Below, one piece after another: positions 25,512 through 33,634 of a DNA stretch of 53,689 nucleotides. The stretch covers positions 1-53,689 of the forward strand of contig JBEDUI010000289.1 in assembly GCA_040414495.1 (NCBI GenBank), in the 5' to 3' direction. Numbering within the stretch: position 1 is the stretch's first letter; every line of letters begins with the position of its first letter. The stretch comes from DATAVB01 sp040414495. GTDB taxonomy: Bacteria; Actinomycetota; Actinomycetes; Mycobacteriales; QHCD01. The translations under genes were made by a program, and so were the position numbers. Under the pieces are notes generated by a model, which saw only the letters and a program-made list of their open reading frames with translations, had not been told where the DNA came from and did no database searches.

Positions 25512-26543
25512 ATGGAGATCCCCGACCGGACAGGTGTCAGCATCGTGCAGACCAATTCGCAGTCGCCCACCATGCGGGATGTCGCCGCGTATGCCGGACT
25601 CAGCCCGATGACAGTGTCCCGAACCCTGCGCGGCGACTCGGCCGTCTCGGCGGACAACCGGCAGAAGGTGCTGGACGCCGTCAACGCGCTCGGGTACCGG
25701 CGTAATGAGACGGCGCGCAGCCTGCGCAGCGGGCGATCGCACGGCATTATCGGACTCGTAGTTACTAATCTGGCGAATCCCTTCTATTCCCAGCTCGCCC
25801 TCGGGGTCGAGCAGTTCGCGGCCCGGCACGGTCAGCACGTCCTCATCGGCAACACCGCCGAGAATCTCGACCGCGAACGGGAACTGCTGGCGGATTTCTC
25901 CTCCCGTCGGATCGATGGCGCGGTGGTGGTGCCGGCCAGCGATGATCACCGGCATCTGCGCGCCTCACAGGCGCAGGGCATGCCCGTGGTGTTGGCCGGC
26001 GCGCCGCCCCGCCGGTCCTCTTTGGACTGTGTCCTGGTCGACGACTTCGGTGGGGCGCGTCAGCTCACCAGCCAATTGATCGAGGTCGGCCATCGGCGTA
26101 TCGCCTTCCTCGGATTACCGACCCATCTATGGACCGGGACCGAGCGGTTGCGCGGATTCACCGCCGCGATGGATGCCGCCAAACTCAAGACAGCAGCCGA
26201 ACTCGTCGACCATCACATTCCCGATATCGCCACAGCGCAGCAGGTGGCGGGCGAACTGCTTGAACTGAAAACTCCGCCGACCGCCATTGTCGGCGCAAAC
26301 AACCGCAACACCATAGGTGCTTACCGAGCGATCCGGCAGCACGCGGCCACCACAGCCCTCGTCGGTTTCGACGATTTCGAATTCGCCGACCTACTGGACC
26401 AACCGCTGACCGTGGCGGCGTACGACCCGACCGAACTCGGTTCAATGGCCGCCTCGCTTCTGCACGATCGTGTGCAGGCGACCGCGCCCCGCCGTGCGCG
26501 CGCGATCTCCATTCCGGTGCACCTCAAGCATTATCGTGCGTAA
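25512..26543 (+). CDS. LacI family transcriptional regulator (mannoside locus)
   Basis: A 343-residue LacI/GalR regulator. The HTH is MRDVAAYAGLSPMTVSRTLR, the hinge region ETARSLRSGRSHGIIGLVVT, and the ligand domain follows (LANPFYSQLALGVEQFAAR ... QLIEVGHRRIAFLGLP ... ALVGFDDFEFADLLDQPLT). It starts 9 bp after the ROK stop; a TTG at 25503 abutting that stop is an alternative. As last gene of the SBP-to-ROK operon it should respond to a mannose-derived ligand and bind the paired operators at 18329 and 18558. Confidence 0.92.
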   Translation: MEIPDRTGVSIVQTNSQSPTMRDVAAYAGLSPMTVSRTLRGDSAVSADNRQKVLDAVNALGYRRNETARSLRSGRSHGIIGLVVTNLANPFYSQLALGVEQFAARHGQHVLIGNTAENLDRERELLADFSSRRIDGAVVVPASDDHRHLRASQAQGMPVVLAGAPPRRSSLDCVLVDDFGGARQLTSQLIEVGHRRIAFLGLPTHLWTGTERLRGFTAAMDAAKLKTAAELVDHHIPDIATAQQVAGELLELKTPPTAIVGANNRNTIGAYRAIRQHAATTALVGFDDFEFADLLDQPLTVAAYDPTELGSMAASLLHDRVQATAPRRARAISIPVHLKHYRA

Positions 26544-26700
26544 CCCGTCGATGACCGTGCCGGAGCGCGGTGAGATCGTCGACGATTTCGCGTTCGGCAG
26601 CCCGCTGGAGAATCGCGTCGATGTCCATAAGTTCGACCTGTCCGATATGGAACAACACCGGACACGACTCCGGCAGCGGCAACTCATCGACCGGGCGCAT
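26524..26700 (-). CDS. Possible small protein, 58 residues
   Basis: An ATG at 26700, preceded by GTGGAGCGGGATCGCT, opens a frame beginning MRPVDELPLPESCPVLFHIG with high G/C third positions and an acidic helical second half (DIDAILQRAAEREIVDDL). It ends convergent to and 20 bp inside the LacI 3' end. No family recognised. It could be a genuine small gene or chance. The remainder of the gap (26701-26863) has no other candidate. Confidence 0.35.
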   Translation of the reverse strand: MRPVDELPLPESCPVLFHIGQVELMDIDAILQRAAEREIVDDLTALRHGHRRVTHDNA

Positions 26701-26863
26701 AGCGATCCCGCTCCACCTTTGATAATTTCTGCACTCTGGCGATGGAATTTACAGAATCCATCGGCGAAACTCCTACCCGACCCTGGCAATCTGCCCTCGC
26801 CGCCCCGTCCCAGCGCTACGAACCGGCCAGCACCATTTCACACGGACGCGTACAGTCGCTGCC

Positions 26864-27211
26864 ATGCAGGATCTCGGTGCACCCGTCGCCTACACGGGAA
26901 TTGCCGACGGCACGCCCGTGCTCGACCGGAATGGCGAGCGGATAGGCGTTGCCGAGCATGTCATGGCGGACCTGGAGCTCGACATATTTCACGGTCTGAT
27001 CATCCACACAACGCCGCTGCCGGGCCGGCATATGTACGCAGACGCCGACCAGATAGCCGATCTGTACGAGCGCGGAGTGGTGCTCTCCGTTGAACGAGAC
27101 GAATTACATGAGCTGACTCAGGAATCCCGACAGATAGCCCGCCGAAGCGACGAGACACCGTTGGAGGCTCGAATCCGGCGCGCATGGGACTGGATCGCGG
27201 CGCGCCGCTGA
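26864..27211 (+). CDS. PRC-barrel-like small protein
   Basis: A 115-residue soluble protein. The N-terminal 75 residues have the PRC-barrel-like pattern of short strands: GTPVLDRNGERIGVAEHVMA, then DIFHGLIIHTTPLPGRHMYA with DADQIADLYERGVVLSV. A short charged helical tail follows. PRC-barrel proteins bind RNA or protein partners or sense stress. The ATG has no visible ribosome site; a TACAGT hexamer about 15 bp upstream suggests a leaderless transcript. Function unknown. Confidence 0.75.
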   Translation: MQDLGAPVAYTGIADGTPVLDRNGERIGVAEHVMADLELDIFHGLIIHTTPLPGRHMYADADQIADLYERGVVLSVERDELHELTQESRQIARRSDETPLEARIRRAWDWIAARR

Positions 27212-27291
27212 GCAAAGCTGCGGCATACACCTCGACAAGCGCACGTTGAGTACATAGCACACATCCCGACTCACTGAGCGCCGTACCACAA

Positions 27292-27321
27292 GGACCTGTT
27301 CTGCCAGGTCCGCCCTGGCAG
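27292..27321. promoter_or_regulatory. Two mutually exclusive hairpins upstream of yceI
   Basis: GGACCTG (27292-27298) pairs with CAGGTCC (27305-27311), and CTGCCAG (27301-27307) pairs with CTGGCAG (27315-27321). Each stem is perfect over 7 bp, but they share bases, so only one can form at a time. They lie 74 bp before the YceI start. This is the layout of a switchable leader; no ligand or leader peptide is evident. Confidence 0.45.
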
Positions 27322-27394
27322 GCCGCTTCGACACCGCAGGCCGATGTGCCGCTTTGACGTATCGGCGACTCTGCAAAGGGAATGAGGAGGTGTC

Positions 27395-27961
27395 ATGAGT
27401 AGCGCGACTGTTCGCCCCGAACTGACCGGGGACTACGACATCGACGTAGAGCATTCCCACATCGGTTTCGTTGCCCGCCACGCGATGGTCACCAAGGTGC
27501 GTGGTGCGTTCACCAAATTCGAAGGAGTACTACACATCGACGGCTCCGAGCCGACCAGGTCCAGCGGCGAGATCGCGGTCGATGCCACCAGCATTGATAC
27601 CGGGTCGCAGCAACGGGACGAACACCTGCGGAGTAACGACTTCTTCGACATGTCACAGTATCCACAGATCACGTTCCGGAGCACATCTGTGTTGGCTCGC
27701 GGCGACGATAAATACACGGTCACCGGCGATCTCACGGTCAAGGGAGCCACCCGGTCGATCGATATCGACGTCGAGTACACCGGATCCGCGGTCGATCCCT
27801 TTGGCAATACGCGGATCGGCTTGGAAGCCTCGGGCAGCCTCTCCCGCAAAGACTGGGGAATTACCTGGAACGCACCACTGGAGACCGGCGGCGTCCTGAT
27901 CGGCGACCGCGTGTCACTCGAAATCGACATCTCCGCCGTCAAGCGCACGCCGGGCGCCTAG
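27395..27961 (+). CDS. YceI family lipocalin-like protein
   Basis: A 188-residue YceI-like protein: an antiparallel beta-barrel that binds long isoprenoid-type lipids. Typical segments are DYDIDVEHSHIGFVARHAMV, TKVRGAFTKFEGVLHIDG, SNDFFDMSQYPQITFRSTSV and VTGDLTVKGATRSIDIDVEY. No signal peptide, so cytoplasmic. GAATGAGGAGGTGTC provides a strong ribosome site. Related proteins respond to stress, acid or base. It sits alone beside the chaperone operon, facing it convergently. Confidence 0.9.
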   Translation: MSSATVRPELTGDYDIDVEHSHIGFVARHAMVTKVRGAFTKFEGVLHIDGSEPTRSSGEIAVDATSIDTGSQQRDEHLRSNDFFDMSQYPQITFRSTSVLARGDDKYTVTGDLTVKGATRSIDIDVEYTGSAVDPFGNTRIGLEASGSLSRKDWGITWNAPLETGGVLIGDRVSLEIDISAVKRTPGA

Positions 27962-28284
27962 TCAAGAGGCTGTCAGACACAAGTTCGGAGTGATCCGGCC
28001 AAAAATGGAAAGGGTCCGTTAGTCAAGCCCAACCAGGCGGGTGTGAAAAAGGCCCGCTTAGTTGTCGTGGTGCAACAGACCCGTTCCAATCGGGCCTCCC
28101 GCTCGATCAGGTAGAGCGTCTGCAGCCACGCTCGCGCCGCCCAACTCAGGTGATGCAGCCGGCGATCGCGCGACGTGGATAGGACCTGCGGTGGCCGGAT
28201 GGCGCAGCGCCGGCTGTCCCGGTCTCCTGACACAACTCGGGCAACACCTAATGCCGGAATGGAGAACTCACTGTCAGCGTCGTG
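27962..28284. other. Intergenic region between yceI and the redox-chaperone operon
   Basis: No intact gene. On the minus strand an 86-residue open frame includes WLQTLYLIEREARLER, which faintly resembles the C terminus of IS66-type transposases, but no further motif supports this. The region lies at the convergent ends of two transcription units. Confidence 0.4.
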
Positions 28285-29967
28285 TCAGAACTCGGCGTCG
28301 CGCTCCAGATGTTGATGGACGAGTCGGACCGCCATTGACCCCTCACCAACCGCCGAGGCGAGCCGCTTCACCGATCCGCTACGGACATCGCCGACCGCGT
28401 ACACCCCCGGCGCGCTGGTCTCCAGCAGAGACGGCCGCTGCTCATCTGCCCGCACCTCGCGGGATGCCGTTGGTGTCCGCTCCCCGGTCAGCACGAAACC
28501 GTGGCCATCCAATGCCACTTGGTCGCCTAACCATTGCGTGTTCGGCTCCGCGCCGATGAAAACAAACAATGCACCAGCCGGTACCGTGCGCCGTTCCCTG
28601 GTAAGGCGGTCCTCTACGACACACGCCTTGAGGGCACGCTCGCCGATCAGCCCGCGCACTTCGGTTTTCAGCATTACCTCGACCCGCCGATTCCCGTCGA
28701 TCCGGTCGACGAGATAGCGCGACATCGACTCGGTCAGGTTGTCGCCGCGGACGATCAGGCGCACGGTGCGGGCCGTCTTTGCAAGGACCAAGGCCGCCTG
28801 GCCGGCCGAATTGCCGCCGCCTACCACAGCCACCTCGATATCCGCACAGTTGCGGACCTCGATCTTCGTCGCTGCGTAATAGACATTGCCACTCTCAAAA
28901 CGTTCCAATTCAGGAATATCGAGCCGCCGATAACGGGCGCCGGTCGCGATAATGACTGCGCGGGACGGGACGACAGTGCTATCGCGCAGCCGTATGCCAT
29001 AGTGGTCGTCGATGCGCTCGAGTGCCATCGCTTCACCAAGTATGGAGATCCGCGCACCGAATTTCTGTGCCTGCAGGACAGCACGTTCGGCCAGGTCGGC
29101 GCCGGAAATTCCAGAGGGGAATCCCAGGTAGTTCTCGATCCGATCCGAGGAGGCCGCCTGCCCACCAGTTGCCGCAGCGTCCAAAACGACGGTACGCAGA
29201 CCTTCCGACGCACCATAGACGGCGGCGGCCAGGCCGGCTGGACCGGCGCCGATGACCACCAGATCATTCACCGCCTCGCCGGCCGGTACCGGATCGGTCA
29301 ACCCGATCAGGGTGGCAAGTTGCCCGAGGTCTGGATTGCGCAGCACCTCCCGGCCACGCCATATAACGATCGGCAACTCCTTCGGGGTTACGTCAAGTTG
29401 GCGCAGTATGGCCTCGGCCTGTTCATCCTGCTCAACGTCGATAAACCTGTGCGGCAGCCGATTGCGAGCTGCAAAGTCCTGCAGCCGGTGGGTGTCCGGA
29501 GAAAACCGGGAACCGATGATGCGGAATCCGGCACCGTGCCCGATCAGCAACGACCGGCGTACAAGGTACGCCCGCAGGATGAGATCGCCGACGATCTGGT
29601 CTTCGACAACCAGCGCGTGTAGCCGGTCTACCGGCACGGCGAGGACTTCACCGTCCTCGAGTATCACTCCGCTGATAAAGGAGACCTGGCGGCTCAGGAG
29701 ATTCAGTTCGCCGAGAAATCGATGGTGCCCGTGCACGCTGATGACCCTCTGGTCGCCGTCGACATCCTGCACGACAGCGACCTTCCCGCTGAGAATGACG
29801 AAGAAATCCCCGCATCGGTCGCCCTCGCGGAATAGCACGTCGCCGGCCCGCACCGGTCGCCGGGTCCCTTGCGTCGCGAGTTTCTCGACCTGCTGTTCGG
29901 AGAACCGTGGATAGGCGCCATAGACATCGGGTGTCTCGGTAACAGGTGCGGGCGGAGAAATGGTCAC
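28285..29967 (-). CDS. cNMP-binding/thioredoxin-reductase-like flavoprotein without redox CxxC
   Basis: A 560-residue three-part protein. Residues about 20-140 are a cyclic-nucleotide-binding (CRP-type) domain (VRAGDVLFREGDRCGDFFVI). Residues about 155-225 form a glutaredoxin-like fold (FRIIGSRFSPDTHRLQDFAA) with no cysteines at the active position. From about 230 on it is a thioredoxin-reductase-type FAD/NAD(P)H module: VIGAGPAGLAAAVYG, GGQAASSDRIENYLGFPSGI, VVGGGNSAGQAA and GVYAVGDVR. Where TrxR has CATC, this protein reads YYAATK, so classical disulfide reduction is excluded. The GTG at 29967 follows GGGGAGAGCC. It is last in the chaperone operon and 17 bp after the zinc finger gene. Confidence 0.87.
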   Translation of the reverse strand: MTISPPAPVTETPDVYGAYPRFSEQQVEKLATQGTRRPVRAGDVLFREGDRCGDFFVILSGKVAVVQDVDGDQRVISVHGHHRFLGELNLLSRQVSFISGVILEDGEVLAVPVDRLHALVVEDQIVGDLILRAYLVRRSLLIGHGAGFRIIGSRFSPDTHRLQDFAARNRLPHRFIDVEQDEQAEAILRQLDVTPKELPIVIWRGREVLRNPDLGQLATLIGLTDPVPAGEAVNDLVVIGAGPAGLAAAVYGASEGLRTVVLDAAATGGQAASSDRIENYLGFPSGISGADLAERAVLQAQKFGARISILGEAMALERIDDHYGIRLRDSTVVPSRAVIIATGARYRRLDIPELERFESGNVYYAATKIEVRNCADIEVAVVGGGNSAGQAALVLAKTARTVRLIVRGDNLTESMSRYLVDRIDGNRRVEVMLKTEVRGLIGERALKACVVEDRLTRERRTVPAGALFVFIGAEPNTQWLGDQVALDGHGFVLTGERTPTASREVRADEQRPSLLETSAPGVYAVGDVRSGSVKRLASAVGEGSMAVRLVHQHLERDAEF

Positions 29968-29983
29968 GGCTCTCCCCGATGCG

Positions 29984-30253
29984 TCAGAACAGCGCTTCGT
30001 CGATGTAGCACCAGCGCCAGTTCTCACCTGGCTCGAGCGACCGGACAATCGGATGCCCGACGGCGTAAGCGTGCTGGCGGGCATGACGCATCGGCGAGGA
30101 GTCACAGCAGCCGACACGCCCGCATATGAGGCACAGTCGCAAGTGGACCCACGAGGTGCCGATCCGCAGACAGTCCTCGCATCCGCCCGGTGTCCGCGGT
30201 GTCACCGGTCTGATCAACGCGGCGTGCGGATCGCTCTGGAGCGGCCCGGTCAT
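29984..30253 (-). CDS. UBP-type zinc finger protein
   Basis: An 89-residue protein consisting almost entirely of a UBP (ubiquitin-hydrolase-type) zinc finger. Ligand candidates are CEDC (C25, C28), CLIC (C41, C44), C49, H57, H61 and H67. In eukaryotes this domain binds the free Gly-Gly end of ubiquitin; in bacteria the role is unknown. The ATG overlaps the thioredoxin stop (ATGA at 30250-30253), which fixes the start; a longer open frame upstream overlaps thioredoxin antisense to nothing useful and was rejected. Placement between thioredoxin and the flavoprotein suggests a redox or proteolysis-linked role. Confidence 0.85.
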   Translation of the reverse strand: MTGPLQSDPHAALIRPVTPRTPGGCEDCLRIGTSWVHLRLCLICGRVGCCDSSPMRHARQHAYAVGHPIVRSLEPGENWRWCYIDEALF

Positions 30254-30723
30254 GACGAGCCGCCGGCGGTGGCAAGCGAATCCTTCACCCAGCGCCGTAG
30301 CGTATCCACCGGCGCCGCCCCGGCCTGCCGCGAGACCACCTCTCCGTTGCGTAGCAGAAGCAGTGTCGGTACGGCCTGGACCGAGAAGCGCCGGGCGAGG
30401 TGCCGCGCTTCGTCCACATTGACCTTGACCAGTTTCAACGTCCCGGCATTCTCCCGGGCCACCGTCTCCAGAGCCGGACTGACCATGCGGCAGGGTCCGC
30501 ACCATGGCGCCCACATGTCGACGAGCACGATCAGGTCGGCGTGCTCCGCGACATCGGCGAAGGTGTCGTCGCCGGCGTTCACGATCCAGGGCAACGCAGA
30601 GTGGCAGTTACCGCAGCGTGGTGTGCCGCTCGACGCGACCGGAATCCGATTCCACCGTCCACAGTGCTCACACTGGACCGTGGTCGTTTCAGTGGTTGCG
30701 GGACTGCCCGTTGCCGGAGTCAT
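30250..30723 (-). CDS. trxC: Thioredoxin of the TrxC (thioredoxin 2) type
   Basis: A 157-residue thioredoxin with an N-terminal zinc module (C18-x2-C21 and C37-x2-C40) followed by the thioredoxin fold. The active site is VDMWAPWCGPCRMVSP (C75, C78), the cis-proline region is RFSVQAVPTLLLLRNGEVV. TrxC-type thioredoxins resist oxidation and use zinc to tune redox potential. The start codon overlaps the ClpB stop (ATGA at 30720-30723), indicating coupled translation with the chaperone. Confidence 0.92.
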   Translation of the reverse strand: MTPATGSPATTETTTVQCEHCGRWNRIPVASSGTPRCGNCHSALPWIVNAGDDTFADVAEHADLIVLVDMWAPWCGPCRMVSPALETVARENAGTLKLVKVNVDEARHLARRFSVQAVPTLLLLRNGEVVSRQAGAAPVDTLRRWVKDSLATAGGSS

Positions 30724-33344
30724 GCCGCAGCCGCCGTCGACGCGGTTTGCACGACGATCTGATCGTCTCGGACGTCCACTGTGATCGTTGAACCGTCGGG
30801 CACCGCGTCGCGCAACAGCGCCCGGCCGATCTGGGTCTCCACCTCCCGAGCGATGAACCGGCGCAGTGGACGGGCACCGAATATCGGATCGAAACCGCGG
30901 TTGGCGATGAATCGCCGCGCCTGCTCGGTGACGATCAGGGCGATGCGGCGGTCCGCCAGTCTAGCCCGCAGGTCGTCCAGCATCAGCTCGACAATTCGCT
31001 CGATCTCGTCCTGCACAAGTGGCTTGAACAGAATGACCTCATCGACTCGGTTGAGGAATTCCGGCCGGAAGTGCCGCCGTAGTTCGGCAGTCACGCGGTC
31101 CCGGGCATCGGGCTTGATCTCACCAATGGAGCTGACGCCTTCCATGAGGAATTCGGAGCCGATGTTCGAGGTCATGATGATCAAGGTATTGCGGAAATCG
31201 ACCGTACGTCCCTGGGAATCGGTGAGCCGACCGTCATCGAGCACCTGCAGCAGCGTATTGAAGACATCGCTGTGCGCCTTCTCGATCTCGTCCAGCAGCA
31301 CCACGGAGTACGGCTTGCGTCGGACCGCCTCGGTCAGCTGGCCGCCCTCTTCATAACCGACATATCCCGGCGGTGCGCCGATCAGGCGGCTGACCGTGTG
31401 TCGTTCCTGATACTCCCCCATGTCGATACGGACCATGTTCTGGTCGGAGTCGAACAATGTGGCCGCGAGAGTCTTCGCCAATTCGGTTTTCCCGACCCCG
31501 GTAGGGCCGAGGAAGATAAACGAGCCGATCGGCCGGCGCGGGTCCTTGATGCCCGAGCGCGCCCGGATAATGGCGTCGGTAACCAGTTGCACCGCCTCGT
31601 CCTGTCCGATCACCCGTTGGTGCAGGGTTTCATCGAGTCGCAGGACCTTCTCCCGTTCGCCCTCGTGCAGCCGGCTGACCGGAATTCCGGTCCAGGACGA
31701 GACGATCTCGGCGATCTCTTCCTCGGTGACCACCTCGCGCAACAGACGATTGCCGCCCTGTTTGGAATTGAGCTGCTCCTCCTCGGCCTGCAGCCGGCGC
31801 TCCAACTCGGCGATCTCGCCGTACCGCAGCTGCGCGGCACGGTTTAAATCATAATTCCGCTCGGCCTCCTCGGCCTCGTGGCGCAGGCGTTCCAGTTGGC
31901 TTCGCAGCTCCTGGACCTTGCGAATTCCTTGTCGTTCGGCCTCCCACTGAGCCCGTTTGGCGTCGGTCTCGGCGCGCAGATCAGCGAGTTCACGGCGCAG
32001 CTCGTCGAGCCGGTTCTTGCTGGCCGCATCGGATTCCTTCGCCAGCGCCGCCTCTTCGATCTCGAGCCGCATCACATGCCTGGTGAGGCTATCCAACTCG
32101 GCGGGCATCGAGTCGATTTCGGTACGCAGCCGGGCGCACCCCTCATCGACCAGGTCAATCGCCTTGTCCGGTAGGAAACGATCCGAAATGTAGCGATGAC
32201 TCAATACCGCGGCGGCGACCAGCGCGTTGTCCTGGATGCGGACCCCGTGGAAAATCTCGAGCCGCTCCCGCAGGCCACGCAGAATGGAGATCGTGTCTTC
32301 CACGCTCGGCTCGTCCACCATGACCGGCTGGAATCGGCGTTCCAGCGCGGCGTCGTTTTCGATGCGTTTGCGATATTCGTCGAGTGTGGTGGCACCGATC
32401 ATATGCAGCTCGCCACGAGCCAGCATCGGCTTCAGCATATTGCCGGCGTCCATGCTGCCCTCGGCGGCGCCGGCTCCCACGACGGTGTGCAATTCGTCGA
32501 TGAACAGCAGAATCCGACCCTCGGCCGCGGTCACCTCAGACAGCACGGCCTTGAGCCGTTCCTCGAATTCACCACGATATTTCGCACCGGCGACGAGCGA
32601 GCCCATATCGAGAGCGAAGATGGTCTTGTCCCGCAAGCCTTCGGGCACGTCGCCGCTGACGATCCGCTGCGCGAGGCCTTCGACGATCGCGGTCTTGCCG
32701 ACGCCGGGATCTCCGATCAATACCGGGTTGTTCTTCCTTTTCCGGGACAGGATCTGCACCACGCGGCGGATTTCGGCGTCCCGACCGATGACCGGGTCCA
32801 GCTTGCCGGCGCGCGCATCCTCGACCAGGTCCCGTCCATATTTCGCCAACGCCTCGTAGGCCGCCTCTGGCGTCGCAGAGGTCACCCGCTGATGCCCGCG
32901 GATCGCGGTGAGGGCCTGCAACAGAGCATCCCGGTTGGCGCCAGCTTCGGCGAGCAGGCGACCCGCCGCGGTAGCCGTACCCTCCTCGGCCAACGCAATA
33001 AGCAGGTGTTCGACAGAGACGTACTCATCCTTGAGCCGGCGCGCTTCGCGGTCCGCGGCAACGAGCAGGCGGGCGAGCCGTTGAGTGAGGAACACCTGAT
33101 CGGGTTTGGGTGCCGCGCCGGTCATCTTCGGCCGGCGGGCCAGCTCGGCGTCGACCGCGGCACGCAATCCATCGACGTCGGCGCCGGTCTCGCTGATCAC
33201 TCGGGTGGCGAGGCTGTCCGGGACGTCGAGCAGCGCGATCAGAAGATGTTCCCCGTCGACCTCGGTCTGACCGTTTCGTACCGCCACGGCCTGGGCGTTC
33301 TGTAGCGCTTCCTGGGACTTTTGGGTCAGTCGGTTCATATCCAT
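30720..33344 (-). CDS. clpB: ATP-dependent disaggregase ClpB
   Basis: An 874-residue Hsp100 of ClpB type. Order: N-domain (RLTQKSQEALQNAQAVAVRN), AAA-1 with Walker A GDPGVGKTAIVEG and Walker B ILLFIDELHTVVGAG, the long coiled-coil M-domain (about 400-530), which distinguishes ClpB from ClpA/C, AAA-2 with GPTGVGKTELAKTLA, pore loop YVGYEEGG, and sensor segments. It works with DnaK/DnaJ/GrpE to rescue aggregates, and its gene follows theirs. It overlaps the CbpM stop by 10 bp. The first ATG at 33344 or the ATG at 33338 may be used. Confidence 0.97.
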   Translation of the reverse strand: MDMNRLTQKSQEALQNAQAVAVRNGQTEVDGEHLLIALLDVPDSLATRVISETGADVDGLRAAVDAELARRPKMTGAAPKPDQVFLTQRLARLLVAADREARRLKDEYVSVEHLLIALAEEGTATAAGRLLAEAGANRDALLQALTAIRGHQRVTSATPEAAYEALAKYGRDLVEDARAGKLDPVIGRDAEIRRVVQILSRKRKNNPVLIGDPGVGKTAIVEGLAQRIVSGDVPEGLRDKTIFALDMGSLVAGAKYRGEFEERLKAVLSEVTAAEGRILLFIDELHTVVGAGAAEGSMDAGNMLKPMLARGELHMIGATTLDEYRKRIENDAALERRFQPVMVDEPSVEDTISILRGLRERLEIFHGVRIQDNALVAAAVLSHRYISDRFLPDKAIDLVDEGCARLRTEIDSMPAELDSLTRHVMRLEIEEAALAKESDAASKNRLDELRRELADLRAETDAKRAQWEAERQGIRKVQELRSQLERLRHEAEEAERNYDLNRAAQLRYGEIAELERRLQAEEEQLNSKQGGNRLLREVVTEEEIAEIVSSWTGIPVSRLHEGEREKVLRLDETLHQRVIGQDEAVQLVTDAIIRARSGIKDPRRPIGSFIFLGPTGVGKTELAKTLAATLFDSDQNMVRIDMGEYQERHTVSRLIGAPPGYVGYEEGGQLTEAVRRKPYSVVLLDEIEKAHSDVFNTLLQVLDDGRLTDSQGRTVDFRNTLIIMTSNIGSEFLMEGVSSIGEIKPDARDRVTAELRRHFRPEFLNRVDEVILFKPLVQDEIERIVELMLDDLRARLADRRIALIVTEQARRFIANRGFDPIFGARPLRRFIAREVETQIGRALLRDAVPDGSTITVDVRDDQIVVQTASTAAAA

Positions 33345-33634
33345 GGCGGTGTGCTCCCAGCTCGGGCTTCGAGTCGGCTAATGCGTTCGAGCAGGTCGAG
33401 GACCAGGCCGATCGCGGCGTAGTTGAGGGCCAGTCCTTCGTGCAATCGCTGGATCTGACCAGCGACAAGGACCTGATCGGGGCCGAACCACAGCTCGCCA
33501 CTGTGGACCCGCGATGGCGAGAGAAGGCCCAGGGCGATGTAACGCCGCACCAAGTCCGGGTGGAGACCGGTGCGGTAGCAGAAGGTGTGCATCGGCACGC
33601 CGGGCCGTCGGACCAGGGCGGTTCCCACGGTCAT
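33335..33634 (-). CDS. CbpM-like MerR-fold chaperone modulator
   Basis: A 99-residue protein with a MerR-like helix-turn-helix (FCYRTGLHPDLVRRYIALGL, about 20-39) and a leucine-rich helical end (AIGLVLDLLERISRLEARAG). Proteins of this type next to a CbpA-like DnaJ are CbpM modulators that bind the J-domain and restrain it; alternatively it is an HspR-like repressor. It lacks the extended C-terminal tail of HspR. The ATG at 33634 has CGAGGAGGTCGGC upstream and overlaps the DnaJ stop. Confidence 0.82.
   Translation of the reverse strand: MTVGTALVRRPGVPMHTFCYRTGLHPDLVRRYIALGLLSPSRVHSGELWFGPDQVLVAGQIQRLHEGLALNYAAIGLVLDLLERISRLEARAGSTPPWI

Noticed and set aside
27973..28233. Possible IS66-like transposase C terminus
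   Set aside because: Only one short segment (LYLIEREARLER) resembles the family; no catalytic residues or terminal repeats were found.
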